Positions 32,680 to 44,092 of a DNA stretch of 64,000 nt are shown piece after piece; positions within the stretch are counted from its first letter, which is position 1; the number at the start of each line of letters is the position of its first letter. The notes beneath the pieces are model-generated. The model saw nothing but the letters and a program-made list of their open reading frames with translations. It did no database searches and was not told where the DNA came from. The translations under genes and the position numbers were made by a program. Origin of the DNA: Cycas panzhihuaensis (Eukaryota; Cycadophyta); assembly GCA_023213395.1 (NCBI GenBank), contig CM041465.1, positions 158,603,741 through 158,667,740 of the forward strand, given 5' to 3'.

Positions 32680-34234
32680 TGTTAAAAACAAGTGGGAAGC
32701 ACAAGTCCAAAATGTGTTCTACAAATAAAGTTAACCTTGAACTTATGGCTCAAGCGTTTAGGGTGAATGAGCCTTCCCCTTTTGAGGAAGCAAGGGGCAA
32801 AAATAGAAAGATGCGATGGATGTTGAACTTCAAGTGGTTCACAAGGACCAAACATGGGACTTAATTGAATTGCTAGCAAGAAAAGAGGCAATTAGTTGCA
32901 AATGGGTTTTTGAAACTAAATTGAAGGCAAATGGTTATTACCAAACATAAAGCAAGGTTAGTTGCAAAAAAGTTTCAATTAGCAAGAAGGTATTGACTAT
33001 CATGAAACTTTTGCACCTATTGCAAAGATTATGATATATAGAGTTATAATTACACTAACTACACAGTATAAATGGTAACTACATCAAATACATGTTAAGA
33101 GTGCTTTTCTTTATGATGATTTGATAAGAGGTATACATGCAACAACCTCTAGGATATGCAAAGTAAGGCAAAGAACATCTAGTATGTCAACTCAAAAAAG
33201 CTCTGTATGGATTGAAGCAAGCACCAAGGGCATGGTACATCAAAATTGATGAATATTTCTTGAAACATGGGTTTGTGAGATCAACAAGCGACTCAAACCT
33301 CTACATCAAACTTCAAAATAACAAACATGTGATCTTTGTGGTTTTGTATGTTGATGACTTGGTGATAACAGAAAACAACACTTCAATGATTGATGACTTG
33401 AAGGCAAGTTTAAAACAAAACTTTGAAATGATAGATCTTGGTCTACTTCAATATTTTCTAGTAATAAAAGTATGTCAAAAACTTGACAAGATTTTCATTT
33501 TGCAAGTTAAGTGTAGTTTGGAACTCTTGAAAAGTTACACAATAGAAGACTACAGATTAACTCCAACTCTTATGGAAACAAGACTCAAGTTATCATAATA
33601 GGATTGTTGGAAAACAAGTTGATGGAACTCTATTCAGGCAACTAGTTGGAAGTTCACTTTATTTGACTACAACTAGACCCGATATTGCATATGCAGTTGG
33701 TATGGATTTCTGTTCACTCAATGTGAAAACTTCCAGTTACAAGGATATTCTAATTCAAATTGGGTAGGTTGTGTTGACAATATGCATTCTACATTGGGAT
33801 ATTGTTTTAATCTTGGCACAACAATACTTTCTTGGGGCAACAAGAAACAACCAGTCATTGCATTTTCATCTACAAAAAGAAAGTACAAGTTTGCAATTGC
33901 AACATCATGCAAGGCAATATGGTTGAGGGGGATATTAGTGAATTTGGGACTTCATCAAGACAATGCCACAAAGTTGTACTGTGACAATCAGAGTACATTG
34001 AAAATAGCAAAGAATCCAATATATCATGCACATATCAAGCACATCGAGGTCCATCATCACTTCATCAAAGAACAAGTCCAAAATGGAGAAATAGAGCTCA
34101 TCTACAAGCCAACCAATGAGTAGATTGTAGATGCCTTCACCAAACCTTTTGTATATGACAAATTCTAGAAGTTCAGAGAAAGCATTGGTGTGAGAACAAA
34201 TGACGCAAACATTAAGGGGGGGTGTGGGAAATAA
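32680..34234 (+). pseudogene. pol: Element J reverse transcriptase and RNase H, heavily decayed
   Basis: GKHKSKMCSTNKVNLELMAQAF matches the linker before RT in B (GKRPSKYRQQTNFALMAE). Many stops lie between 32860 and 33200. The open part at 33212..33598 has KQAPRAWYIKIDEYFLKHGF, YVDD (33347..33358) and FEMIDLGLLQYFL. RNase H at 33782..34123 has STLGYCFNLG, YCDNQSTLKIAKN and HIEVHHHFIKEQ, then TAG for CAG at 34121. The PPT is translated as NIKGGCGK, and TAA 34232..34234 is in the LTR. Confidence 0.82.
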
Positions 34235-34600
34235 TGTTTACATCTTTATAGTTGTCTAGAAGTCACAACTTAATGTTGTGTACCTAAGGTCTTAATGAGT
34301 CATTAATGTGTAGGGCCTATGATTGACTAACATAGCGGTCATTAGTTACCGGTCATATTGTTGGTGTCATGTTGATCAGAGATGAGGCAAAGTGTGCTAC
34401 TTATAGTTGTGTAAGTCATCGGGTCATGTGGTAATGCAAATAATGTAATAAGAGAGTTGACTCAAGTCATGATGTATTATCAAAATGATGTCATGATGTA
34501 CTGTTGAGCATTTGAGCATAATATATCACTTGCCGGTAAACCAATTCTACCACAACACATTTCTTAGAGCAATTGTCATATTCTATGTGAGTGTTTGACA
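34223..34600 (+). repeat. Element J 3' LTR (end approximate)
   Basis: The PPT attaaggggggg (34211..34222) is followed by TGTGGGAAATAATGTTTAC. A CA at 34599..34600 is a possible end. No partner LTR is in the window to confirm it. A TGGTATCAAACCC string at 34619 resembles a PBS, so the true end could be slightly later. Confidence 0.5.
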
Positions 34601-35365
34601 TCGTTGATGTGTGATTAATGGTATCAAACCCACCATAATTTTAATGCAAGTTGATTTAGGATTGGATCATGGCCTAGCATCACCAAAACCAATTTGAAGT
34701 AAGCACCTTGTTATGTATCATCTGGAAGCGAAAGATAAGGGACCCAAAAAGATGTTAGATAAGTTGTACATTGTTATAAAAAAAATAGGCTACTATAAAA
34801 ACAATTAATTGTTGATTGGTTAAAATTGGTTGTAAACAAGAACTGATTGTTGTATGTGCAAAAGAAGAATTATGATGAGGTCATCTAGATCTCATTTTGT
34901 TTTGTCTTTATACACACTATCCTAAGCCTTTTGGTTCAGCATTGTACCTAAAAGATCTGCATATAGTTGTGAGAGGATTAGATGAAAATCTTTCTTCATT
35001 AATGGAAACTGAATTCCATCAATTCTATTGTGATGTCAACTAATTGTTTCTAAACCCAACAAACTGCAATGAAAGTGCGATAACAAATCCTTCAGTGAAT
35101 TTTGCAATGCTTTTGACTATTGCAAGTTGGTTAAGGATGGGACTTTTGTATGATGATTAATTGCCCATCCCTACGAATAAGGACAAGTGATCCTTTAATT
35201 ACATTAACCCCCAATAACAAACATTCATTGTGTTCCCTTCTAGAACCAAGTCGCGGGGATTATTGAGAGCAATAGATCAAGTCGATTGTAGAATACTGAA
35301 GAAAGAGAGAAGTCTAAAGAACATGATGACCTTTGAAAGCTAAACCACCGAACCACAGAGCCTTT
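34601..35365. other. Unassigned non-coding stretch
   Basis: The stretch has no ORF of note and no clear match to the other elements here. Short runs such as SLMETEFHQFYCDVN around 34990 might be remnants of a gag, but I cannot support that. Confidence 0.4.
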
Positions 35366-35712
35366 TGTTATAATTAATCTTTCATCTATTAGGTCTAAAC
35401 TTACGTTGTGAATCCTAATAGGTAGTTGGGTTAGCTTGGCGAGTCACAGGGTCACCATTAATTTGGTTACACATGTCCTAGGAGTTAACACAAGTCTGTA
35501 ATAAATGTGTAACACGTCACAGTAATTACAGGTCTTTCATAGACCATTACTAATCCCACTTGTATATGTATATTCGCTTGTGCATATTCACCGAGTAATT
35601 TTTAATGAATGAAATTTATTGAAGGTAGACCAATTCTACCAAAAAACTTTTGTGTTCGCAATTCTTATTGGCTCACTCTTGGTTTCAAGAACTCACATTT
35701 GGTATCAGATCC
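35366..35712 (+). repeat. LTR-like end followed by a primer-binding site
   Basis: A sequence ending ACTCACA (35697) is followed after two bases by TGGTATCAGATCC (35700..35712). That arrangement is an LTR end plus an initiator-Met-type PBS. A start at TGTTATAATT (35366) is only a guess. It has TATA-like tatatgtatatt upstream. No matching 3' LTR is in the window. It may be the 5' LTR of an element into which K was later inserted. Confidence 0.45.
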
Positions 35713-36685
35713 TATTAAACTGAAGGTTTATGATCAATTTTCAACCTAAAGTTTAGTAAAGAACCACAATTCAAAGAATTTGCAGGTGAAAACCAAAGCT
35801 CAAATTCAAGAACCAACTTGATTTCAAGATAATGTTTGCAGATTTCAAACCCTAAGGCTTTTTTGTTGAGAAAACTAGATCCTAATAACTAGAAACTACT
35901 GCCAAAATCCAAACTATTTTGCAACTAATTACAGGAATTGAAACTGAAATTTAACATGCAAATTCTTAAACCAAAGATAATACAATAAATAAATCAGAAA
36001 GCCAAAACATCACATATACACCAGATATAACGTGGTAAAACCCTAGTAGTGTGCTAGAGAAACATCTACACGGGAAATGTATCGATTTTTATTATCCAAG
36101 AATGGAGAAATGTACATAATCTGCAACAGAATGCTCACAGCAATAGCAACTAACTACCCCTTCTCATTACAATACATCGAATACCATCAACATAACGAAA
36201 AACACCCTAAATCAGGCTAGATGAGAGTCATACAAAGCACAAATCTTGACCATTAAACCTGCGGTATTTTGCATGAACGACCTTGATTCTTATTACAATT
36301 TAGTATGTTTTACAGTGCTAGGTTTTTGTGTCCAGGGCTACCGCCCCTGAACCCCCTATTTGTCGAAGTCGACACCCGGTCCATACTTGGATCCCCCCGC
36401 GAAAGTTTGGGGGGGAAAACCGCGTTGCCAACCTGTCAAAACTTTTGCCTCCAAAACATTGTTGTCACATTATCTAACATTTTTAGCCAATTGTGTTATT
36501 GTGAATCAAAAACATATTGAAAATTTCAAGATTTTTGTGGAGAAATTGGAGCCCTTGGATTTCAAAGTATTTATCATCTGCAGTATAATTTTATTCTATG
36601 TTTTTAGTGGGGTCTTTATTTTATATGAGAAAAATACAAAAATATATAAAATCTTGGTGTTTATTTTCTATGAGAAAAATAAAAA
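35713..36685. other. Unassigned flank left of element K, with a GC-rich patch
   Basis: This is mostly AT-rich non-coding sequence. 36316..36425 is strikingly GC-rich, with runs of C and G (gggctaccgcccctg, gggggggaaaaccgcg). I see no credible gene. The ORF at 36360..36866 crosses into the LTR of K and has no recognisable domain. Confidence 0.45.
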
Positions 36686-37187
36686 TGCCAATATAGCATT
36701 TCTTCCAAATGCTAGACAACCAATCTTCTCTCTTAATTCTCTCTTTAGCCACATTAGGGTTGGCCTCTTTTTTCTTATCATATTCTCTCTCTTATTAGTT
36801 TTAAAAATCAACTTCTACTATGACACTTTTTGGTCCCATATAAAGGACACCTATCCCCCATTTTGATCATCACAGTAGAAGAACTATTGGTGCTCTTGAG
36901 CTACGTTCCTAGTTGGGACTGTTGTGGGAGTACACCTCGTTTTGAAGATGACACATTTCTGTGATACTCATTGTTGTCAGTATTTGGACAATTTCTTGTA
37001 AATAATATTAAATTGCTATGATTATTTTTTGTGATCAATATATTTTTGTGAATGCATGAGATCTGTTTCCTATTGCTATAGAATTATCATAATATTACAT
37101 GATATATCCAGAAGTTGCACTGCAAAAATAACATAAATCTGTGCGAATTCAATTGATTAGGTGTGAATCCCCACTGAGATTCCCACA
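36686..37187 (+). repeat. Element K 5' LTR (about 502 bp)
   Basis: It aligns by eye with 62795..63319 from AGCATTTCTTCCAAATGCTA to GATTCCCACA. It contains a TATAAAGGACACC promoter-like block near 36839. Its first bases (TGCCAATA) are about ten shorter than in the 3' copy. Confidence 0.85.
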
Positions 37188-37189
37188 AG

Positions 37190-37201
37190 TGGTAACAGAG
37201 C
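37190..37201 (+). other. Element K primer-binding site
   Basis: TGGTAACAGAGC lies two bases after the LTR. It has one change from the initiator-Met complement TGGTATCAGAGC. The 485-bp leader to 37686 is AT-rich with many aaaaat/caaaa words and no ORF I would call. Confidence 0.8.
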
Positions 37202-37686
37202 GTCATTATTAAGGCCATGAAAGTTTGGAAAAAAAGCAAGTCAATAGTTAAACTTCTAATTCCAACATTTAGATTTCTCATTTGCCCTATCAAAAGGCAG
37301 ATTTCTGCACTCAAAATTTTGATTTTTTTGTCAGAAAACAATTTTTTGCATTCAAAAAATTAGAATTTATTAGTCAAAAATCTGATTTCAGCCATTTGAT
37401 TTCAAAAATGCTGATATCAAAAGACAGAGATCTGTTGTCAAAAATCAAAAAGTTATTAATCAAAGCCAGATTTCAACAACCAACCAAATCTTATTTCTAT
37501 AGTCCAAAAGCAAATTCCAGCAAACAAAAAACAAAAAATAGCAGTGAGAAAACATATTCCAGCCACCAAGAAGCCAATTTTCAGCAATGAATGAAGTTAA
37601 ACTATTAAAGAGGAGAAATAGAGGTATTATAATACACAAAAAAGGGCCAAATTTTTTTCCCAAGAATGGAATTTAGGTTAGGCAAG

Positions 37687-38553
37687 ATGGTGAACCAATC
37701 TACGATCTCAGTAGAGGATCTTAGCAAAAGAGTGGATACTTTAGATGACCAACTAAATTAAAAAGCACAACGAATTAAGGAATGGATAGCACAAGTATTC
37801 GAAGAATTCAGTAAACAGCTAACATACATAACTAAAGCCTTGCAAGCAAAACGAATAATAGATATGCCCAAGTATGAGGACAACAATAGGGATGGAGAGA
37901 CCTCCCATCACAAAAATAAAGCTCACCACAACAATGAGGAGGGAGATAGAAGAATTAGACATAGATCTAACTATCATATCAACAACTCCAAATTCCATCT
38001 AGAGAAATTTGACCCAAATAAATCAAGAGATATTTGAAGTTGGATTATATAAATGAATATATATTTCCAAATGCACCTTAGATAAGCAAAAGACAAAGTA
38101 TTGACAACAACCCTCCATTTGTTTGGAAAGGCAATCAAGTGGTTATGCTGGTGGAACAGGGACTACCAAGGACTAACACACTACAATCAAGACATTTTGA
38201 AGACCTCATTAACAGAACAGTATGAGAACTCACGGAACAAAAATCATGTCTCTCGACTGACTCATCTACAATAAACAAGCACTATACAAATATATACGAA
38301 GGAATATTCCAAAATCAACAAAGCAAGATGACTACCCAAATAGACCCAAAGCTAATATTGAAATCATGTATAGGGGGACTCAAGGGACCCATCAAGTTCA
38401 GCCTAAAGACATTGGGTGTGGACACTCTTAGGGAAGCCATAAACTAGGCCTGCAATATTGAAGCAAAGTTGAAAGAGACCCGCCAAAATTACATTTGACA
38501 CGATGACCACTCCAGACCAATGGGACAAGGTAGCAAACTAAATAGGTACTAGT
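37687..38553 (+). pseudogene. gag: Element K gag, capsid part, broken
   Basis: The ATG at 37687 starts MVNQSTISVEDLSKRVDTLDDQLN, a coiled-coil-like N-terminus, soon followed by a TAA. The retrotransposon-gag signature WLCWWNRDYQGLTHY lies near 38140 after FGKAIK. Several stops and frame changes follow. The homology is cut by H at 38554, and the nucleocapsid resumes at 52056. Confidence 0.75.
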
Positions 38554-38759
38554 TATTAGAACAATAATAATGTTCTATTTTTTGTAGTTCCTAAGGTAAA
38601 GATGAGGGTTATGTGTCCAACCCCCCTTTCATGTGCTTATGACACTTGGCCAACATGCATTGGGCCTTTCATGTACACACGATATATTTATATGAGAGAA
38701 TTTCTCTCCTCTTTGAATGAATCGAATCATTATCCTTTGCATCATTAATTGCTTTGACA
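38554..38759 (+). repeat. Element H 5' LTR (206 bp)
   Basis: It starts TATTAGAACAATAATAATG and ends TTTGACA. A TATATTTATA box lies near 38680. It is followed at once by the PBS. Confidence 0.88.
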
Positions 38760-39472
38760 TGGTATTAGGGCAGGATTGAAGGGGTTGGTGCTGAGATTGT
38801 TTATAGACTTAATTCTGTCAAGAAATTTTGAGAGACAATTGATTGTAAATATTCTCAAGAAGCAACCAGTCTAGTGCAAACAAGGAGAACACTAGTACAT
38901 CATTATACGAAATAGTACGAAGCCATACAGAATTACAAAGAATTTTTCAAAGTGCTCAGATTCGAACAAAATTTTGTGGAAAGGTTTGCCTCTTCGAGTA
39001 AATTAATCTGTCCAAAAAGGTCGATTTCAAATTCACAGTGGTTAAGCAGAAAAATAAGGATTTCAGTGGGCACCCACCAAACCCTTGCATTGTAGATTTC
39101 TCTCTTTTCTCTCAGTCATACTGGGTAAAATTACACTCAAACTCTGTCTCTTCAATACGGATGTTTTAATTGCAAGATTGTAGATTTTTAACAAATATTT
39201 TGTGAGATACAAGCATTTTTCCTCTTCAAACCCTAAGATGGTCGTACAATTCAGAGCCGTTTTCTAAAAAACCCAACATAAATTTTTCAAAAATAAATTA
39301 TAGATCTAAATAGGCCCAGACATTAGCTTTCTTTTGAGACCATTTTTTAACCAATTCGTATAATTATACTTTTTTCGTACAAATCCATACAGCCATACGT
39401 CTGTATGGTCAAATCTCAATCTAATCAATTTTTTGTGTTCCTACACCTTCATACATCAATCCTTTTTCAAAA
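38760..39472 (+). other. Element H primer-binding site and leader
   Basis: TGGTATTAGGGC (38760..38771) is a decayed initiator-Met PBS. The leader has CCATACAG (39385..39392) and CTGTATGG (39401..39408) as 8-bp arms around an 8-base loop. It also has GCCATAC at 38922 and 39392. It is non-coding. Confidence 0.7.
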
Positions 39473-40112
39473 ATGGCCTCCTCATTCCACTTTTGCAAAG
39501 TAAACAAATTAAATGGACAAAACTATAGCATCTGGAAGGTAAAAATACAGAGATTATTAATGACAAAGAATGCCCAGGAAATAGTGACAAGAAAAGAAGT
39601 TAAGCCAACTGATGTTGCACTCATAGACAGTTGGGAAGAAAGAGATAGACTAGCCCTATCTGCAATTTTATTGTCTGTAGGAGATACTATAATAAGCCAT
39701 GTTAATTTTGTCACATTCTCATCTCAAGCTTGGAATATTTTAGCCTCATTATACAGTAGGAAAAATGAGGCATAAATCATCTTGCTCAAGAAGTCGCTAT
39801 ACAAAATTTATCTCAAGGAAGGAGAAATAGTAACTGATTTCACAACCAAGATTGTTGAAATAAAAAATAGTTTAACATAGGCTAATTATTAATAAATTGC
39901 CAAAATCATTTGATACTATGGTAAATACTCTTAACATAGGAGGCCACACTGAAAACATGTCTTTTGACACTTTAACTGGTCATATGCTTTAATGAAAGCA
40001 AAGAAACAAACGGAGTGAGGAAGGCACAAACTTCGATGAAGCATTTGCATCAAAGCTTACTCTTGAAGGTAGACGAAGACCAAGGAACATGTGGAGAGAA
40101 TGTGGCAAAAAT
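39473..40112 (+). pseudogene. gag: Element H gag, N-terminal part
   Basis: The ATG at 39473 opens MASSFHFCKVNKLNGQNYSIWKVKIQRLL, like A. It is open to a TAA at 39773. LYSRKNEA then continues in frame-shifted pieces (KFTTKIVEIK, LPKSFDTMVNTL) to RPRNMWRECGKN. It is cut by G at 40113. The rest of gag, with the zinc knuckles, is at 47799. Confidence 0.84.
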
Positions 40113-40648
40113 TGTTAGAACATTCATTTCCTAAGCATTAAGTCTTGACCATAGGTATTAGTATTTTTTCACTTTAGGCCTTCATCCTAAAGTGCTCATT
40201 TGTTTGAATATAAAATTGTCTTTTGTCTTGTAGTGGTATTTCTCACATGTGCTTGTGAGAAGTCAACTTTGGAGGGCTCTATCCTTATCCTTGAGGATGG
40301 AAGAGTCCTAATCAGATTTGTTTCTTAGTGTTGATCAATGACATGTGGTGAGATCTTGATCGTCTAAACTCCTTTATAAGGAGCCCTATTTTCATGTTTT
40401 GGCAGGTAGTATTGGAGTTAGAGTTATGCTGTTGTAAGTGTCTCTTGTAGGTGAAGTGTTGAGATGAATTCTCCTTAATGCTTATGTTCATGATAGGTTG
40501 ACTTGAAGTTCAATACTCCTCCCTATTATCTTTATGTGTTGTACTACATCTTTTCATTAATCTAAAGTGTTTAGTCCTTCATATTTCGTTGTCCTATCTA
40601 GTTTCTCAATAGATTCTGGTGCTTGTATCTTCTCCATTTAGTCTTTCA
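40113..40648 (+). repeat. Element G 5' LTR (536 bp)
   Basis: It runs from TGTTAGAACATTC to GTCTTTCA. Its pair at 47262 is very similar, with small substitutions. I see no strong TATA box, only tttataagg near 40373. Confidence 0.92.
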
Positions 40649-40651
40649 ATT

Positions 40652-40663
40652 TGGTATCAGAGC
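40652..40663 (+). other. Element G primer-binding site (tRNA-iMet)
   Basis: A perfect TGGTATCAGAGC lies three bases after the LTR. Confidence 0.92.
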
Positions 40664-43124
40664 TAAGGCATCTTGAAGAATGGATTCAAGGCTTCGATTC
40701 TCTCCAAGTCTGGTGACGACCTTCGCCATACGAAGGCAATCCAACTGGAGCAAGGAGTAATTTTTTGACAGGTTTATTGTTTGAAGGACTTTATTTACAC
40801 TTTTGACTTGCAAATTTTTTTCAAGAATCTTTTATGCAAGTGTTGCATATTTGCATTTTGGAGGACTAATTTTGATGGCCAGGAAAAGGGATGGTGATAC
40901 TAAACGTTTTAGGTGATTGGGAGCTAATTTTCTTGTGTTTTTCACAAGATTAAGTTGTGTTGCAATCTTTGCATCTATGGTTGAGATTAGTGCATAAGTT
41001 GCTTTTATTGAGGAGATACTTTATGTCAAAAGGACCTATATAGATGATTGTTTAGTAGCCCTCCTAAAAAGAAAAAATTTATGTTTTGTAGTGTCTCAGT
41101 TTTTTATTAAGCAACTGAAATTGTTAAGGACGAAGGAAAAGTTTGACAAGGGTTTTTATCTCAAGTGTTCTCATTAAAGAGAATTTGTATTAAATTTGTC
41201 TTGGAGCCTCTTTATGAAAGTTTTCTGTAAGGAGTTTTACACCTAATCTCACAGCCAATGTTTCTCAGATCTAGATAGTAGGAATGTATGCCTTTACATG
41301 AAGGATTGCAAAAAGGTTATTTTTGCAGTTCGGTATGCCAAGTTAGTGTCATTTGCTGCAGATATAAGTACTGTGATAGCTATATAGAGTGTCTGAAAAT
41401 CTACCATTTTAATAATTCGGAAGGTGCTAAAGAGGACAAATCCTTATGTAATACAGTTTCCATCCATTTGTTCACTGTTGTCGTCATAACCTCCTAAACC
41501 AGTCTTTGGCTGTGCCCACAAAAGACCTCAATTCTTGCTTTGATTCACGTGGCTCCCCTCTTACATCTGAAATCTCTCATGGTTCGGCTTCTATCTACAA
41601 AGAGCCTTAGTGCGACTGTCCGTGATTCTCCTATCTGACCTATGGATTATGTGAGACCTCCGCGTGCGGCTCCCCAATGATTACTTTCACTATGCGGCAG
41701 CTTCTTCATATCCAACTCCACCTGCACCTGTGTTCCATCATTCCGTGGAGCAGTTCCCTAGCGTCCTCCTACCTGTGACTCCCACTTCAGTCCGTCCTCT
41801 GTCCGTGCAGTTGTGACACCTCCGTGAACTCCGTGCACCCGCAGCTCTTTGTTGTTCGACTCATATGAAGATACTTTGGCTAACCTCCGTCCTCATGTGA
41901 TCTCTCTACTGGCATTGACCTCCCATATGCTTCGTGCGGCTCCTCCTGTCTGCGTATCAACAGCTCCTCGTGGCATTGGCAGCTCTCCCTTTGTCTTCAA
42001 CCCACGGCGGCGCCCACAATCTCATGCACCTGGTAAAGGAAATCCACGGGCGTGCGCCACTGATAAATACACTGTCGCCGCCGCCACTTTCAAGCGATCA
42101 ATTGATTTCATATAGTGTTATAACTATATCTTATATAAGGTTGAATATACTTAAAGTATATTCTTTCTTTAATTTTTCATTTTAAACTTTAAACCATCTA
42201 AAGTTTATTTAAACTTCACTTTTAACTTTTTTTTCATCTTTTCTTCATTGTATTTAACACTTTGTTTAGTGTGTAAATCACACTAATACACAAAAAAATT
42301 TGCAATTATTACTTTGAACTTAAAATCACTACTTCAAAGTGATTTTATTACCTTCTTTTTTTTATTGAAAAAAAATTACTCATTTTTTAATGACATTAAG
42401 TTCTTTTGACTTAAGTCATTAATTTTGAGTCCAAAAAGGGATCAATTTCAAAAAAAATTCACACTATTTTGTAAAAGTCTCCTAAGTGTATTATGGTGAT
42501 TTAAACACCATCATTTTTTGCTTATTTTAAGCCTTAAATTGTATCATTTAAAGACTATTTTTCTCATTGGGCTCCCTGCGAGGTGACCCATTTCTAGTGA
42601 AACTCAACATCAACTACAAAAGGGGACAAAGATCAATAAAAACTTCAAGTTTTTGGTGCGTAGGGATCATTTTTTTGGTCCCAAGTGTTCTTACTTCATT
42701 ACTGGCTTGTTGAAGGCATTAAATTTATGGTGTTAAGCTGTTGTTTATCTCTTTGTGAGATTACTGTTTGAACTTAGTTGCATTATCTGATATTCAACGC
42801 AACTACATTGTATCTTGAAGTCTTTTTGACGAAGTTTTCAACAGCAAACAAGGCCTACAAACTCACATTTTTCAACACTAAATCAACTCACTTTTATTCA
42901 TTAAAACATTTAAATGGGGAGGCTCGAAAAGAGTTTATACTCTGCCTCAAGTGCCAATAACTTGGCCAACATCGATCCTGTTATCAGGTTGGACAACTTG
43001 CGAACCAAGCCCTCCGTTCCATCCATAATTTTTCAGTCTCCTATTGATCATTGTTGGATATTGAGTGGAACTTAAGCGACGTCAACTCAAAGGTTTCCAA
43101 GTTTCATCCGGTACTATAATCAAG
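40664..43124 (+). other. Element G long 5' leader (2.5 kb) with a GC-rich island
   Basis: This is the longest leader here. Near the PBS, CCTTCG and CGAAGG (40721..40736) can pair. From about 41480 to 42110 it is C/G-rich (cggcggcgcc, cgccgccgcc), unlike the AT-rich DNA around it. Overlapping ORFs of 83 to 88 codons in this island have no domain I recognise. The final part shares cttaagcgacg with B, E and L. Confidence 0.55.
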
Positions 43125-44092
43125 ATGGTGACTCAGATGCTAAACGCAAACACCATTAAGTTAACAGGTGCTGAAAACTATCTTACTTGGAAGAAGCAAG
43201 CAAAAACTTTGTTGATTATGAATGAGTTGTGGGGTTATGTATCACGCGAAATCGCCAAACCGAGCCAACTCCTGATCCTACTAATCCTCAAAATTTGATT
43301 CCAGCAAATCTTGTTGCATTAGCTTCTTTCAAAGCTAAAGATGAAATTGCACTTGCCTTTATTCATCTGTTGGCCAGTGATAATGTTGATCAGAATATTG
43401 AATCTGCTTCATCCTCTAAAATTGCTTGGGACATAATTGTTTCTTTGTATGAACTAAAAGATGATGCAAGAATTGTCATGTACAAAGTAAAATTATTCAG
43501 TCTGAAACATGTTGCTCCAATGGCAGCCTATTTATCTTCAATTAAGGCTATCGGTAATCAACTGACAACACTTGGTAAACCAGTCACAAATGAACACTTG
43601 GTTACTGCAACAATTCATGCTTTACCGAAAGAATATAATGGTTTTATTTCTAACATTTTACGAAATAGAACTTTGTCAATTCTAACTTTCAATGAGTTAG
43701 AACGTTTATTGCTGCATGAAGAAGAAATTTATTCACGACAAGATAAGGCAAGCACATCAGGTGCTTTCTCTGCGAAATTTAAATCCAAGTAACAATTTCA
43801 GCCCAAGCAAAATTTTCTGAAAAACTTTGGCTGTCTTAGTGTAAAATCAAAGACTGTCATCTGTCATTATTGTGGCAAAGTTGGCCACATTCAGCCTGAA
43901 TGTAGAAAACGTCAACATGACTTGCAACAACCACAACAACAACAAATTCAACGACAACAGAATCAGTGTCAACAGCAATAACAACGTCAGCAGCAACAAG
44001 GACCAACCCGAGGTGCATTCCGAGGTGGTCGCCAAAGAAGGACGAATCGAGGTGGCTTTCAAGGCCACACAACTCAACATGATCCAAGTGAC
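43125..44092 (+). pseudogene. gag: Element G gag, one frameshift and one stop
   Basis: The start is ATG 43125 (MVTQMLNANTIKLTGAENYLTWKKQ). The frame changes near 43240..43300. The second frame is open through FKAKDEIALAF, SLYELKDDAR, LPKEYNGFIS and LTFNELERLLLHEE to a TAA after KSK (43790..43792), probably from CAA. The nucleocapsid follows with an intact CHYCGKVGHIQPEC (about 43863..43904). A Gln/Asn-rich tail and RGAFRGGRQRR follow. Confidence 0.86.

Larger units (their letters stand above)
32658..34600 (+). mobile_element. Copia element J, right part only
   Basis: This is the outermost element of the left stack. Only RT, RNase H, PPT and 3' LTR are visible; the left half must lie beyond position 1. 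Its proteins resemble group 1 (KLYCDNQST, HHHFIKEQVQNGEIEL), but the LTR (TGTGGGAAATAATG) is unlike any other here. The 3' end is uncertain. Confidence 0.72.

Noticed and set aside
34619-34631. TGGTATCAAACCC as a second PBS after element J
   Set aside because: It resembles a PBS, but the bases before it do not end in a clear CA and nothing after it looks like a leader with gag. Left as a note only.
36360-36866. 168-codon ORF at the left edge of K
   Set aside because: It spans a GC-rich patch, the flank and part of the K 5' LTR. No domain; composition is that of translated AT-rich DNA.
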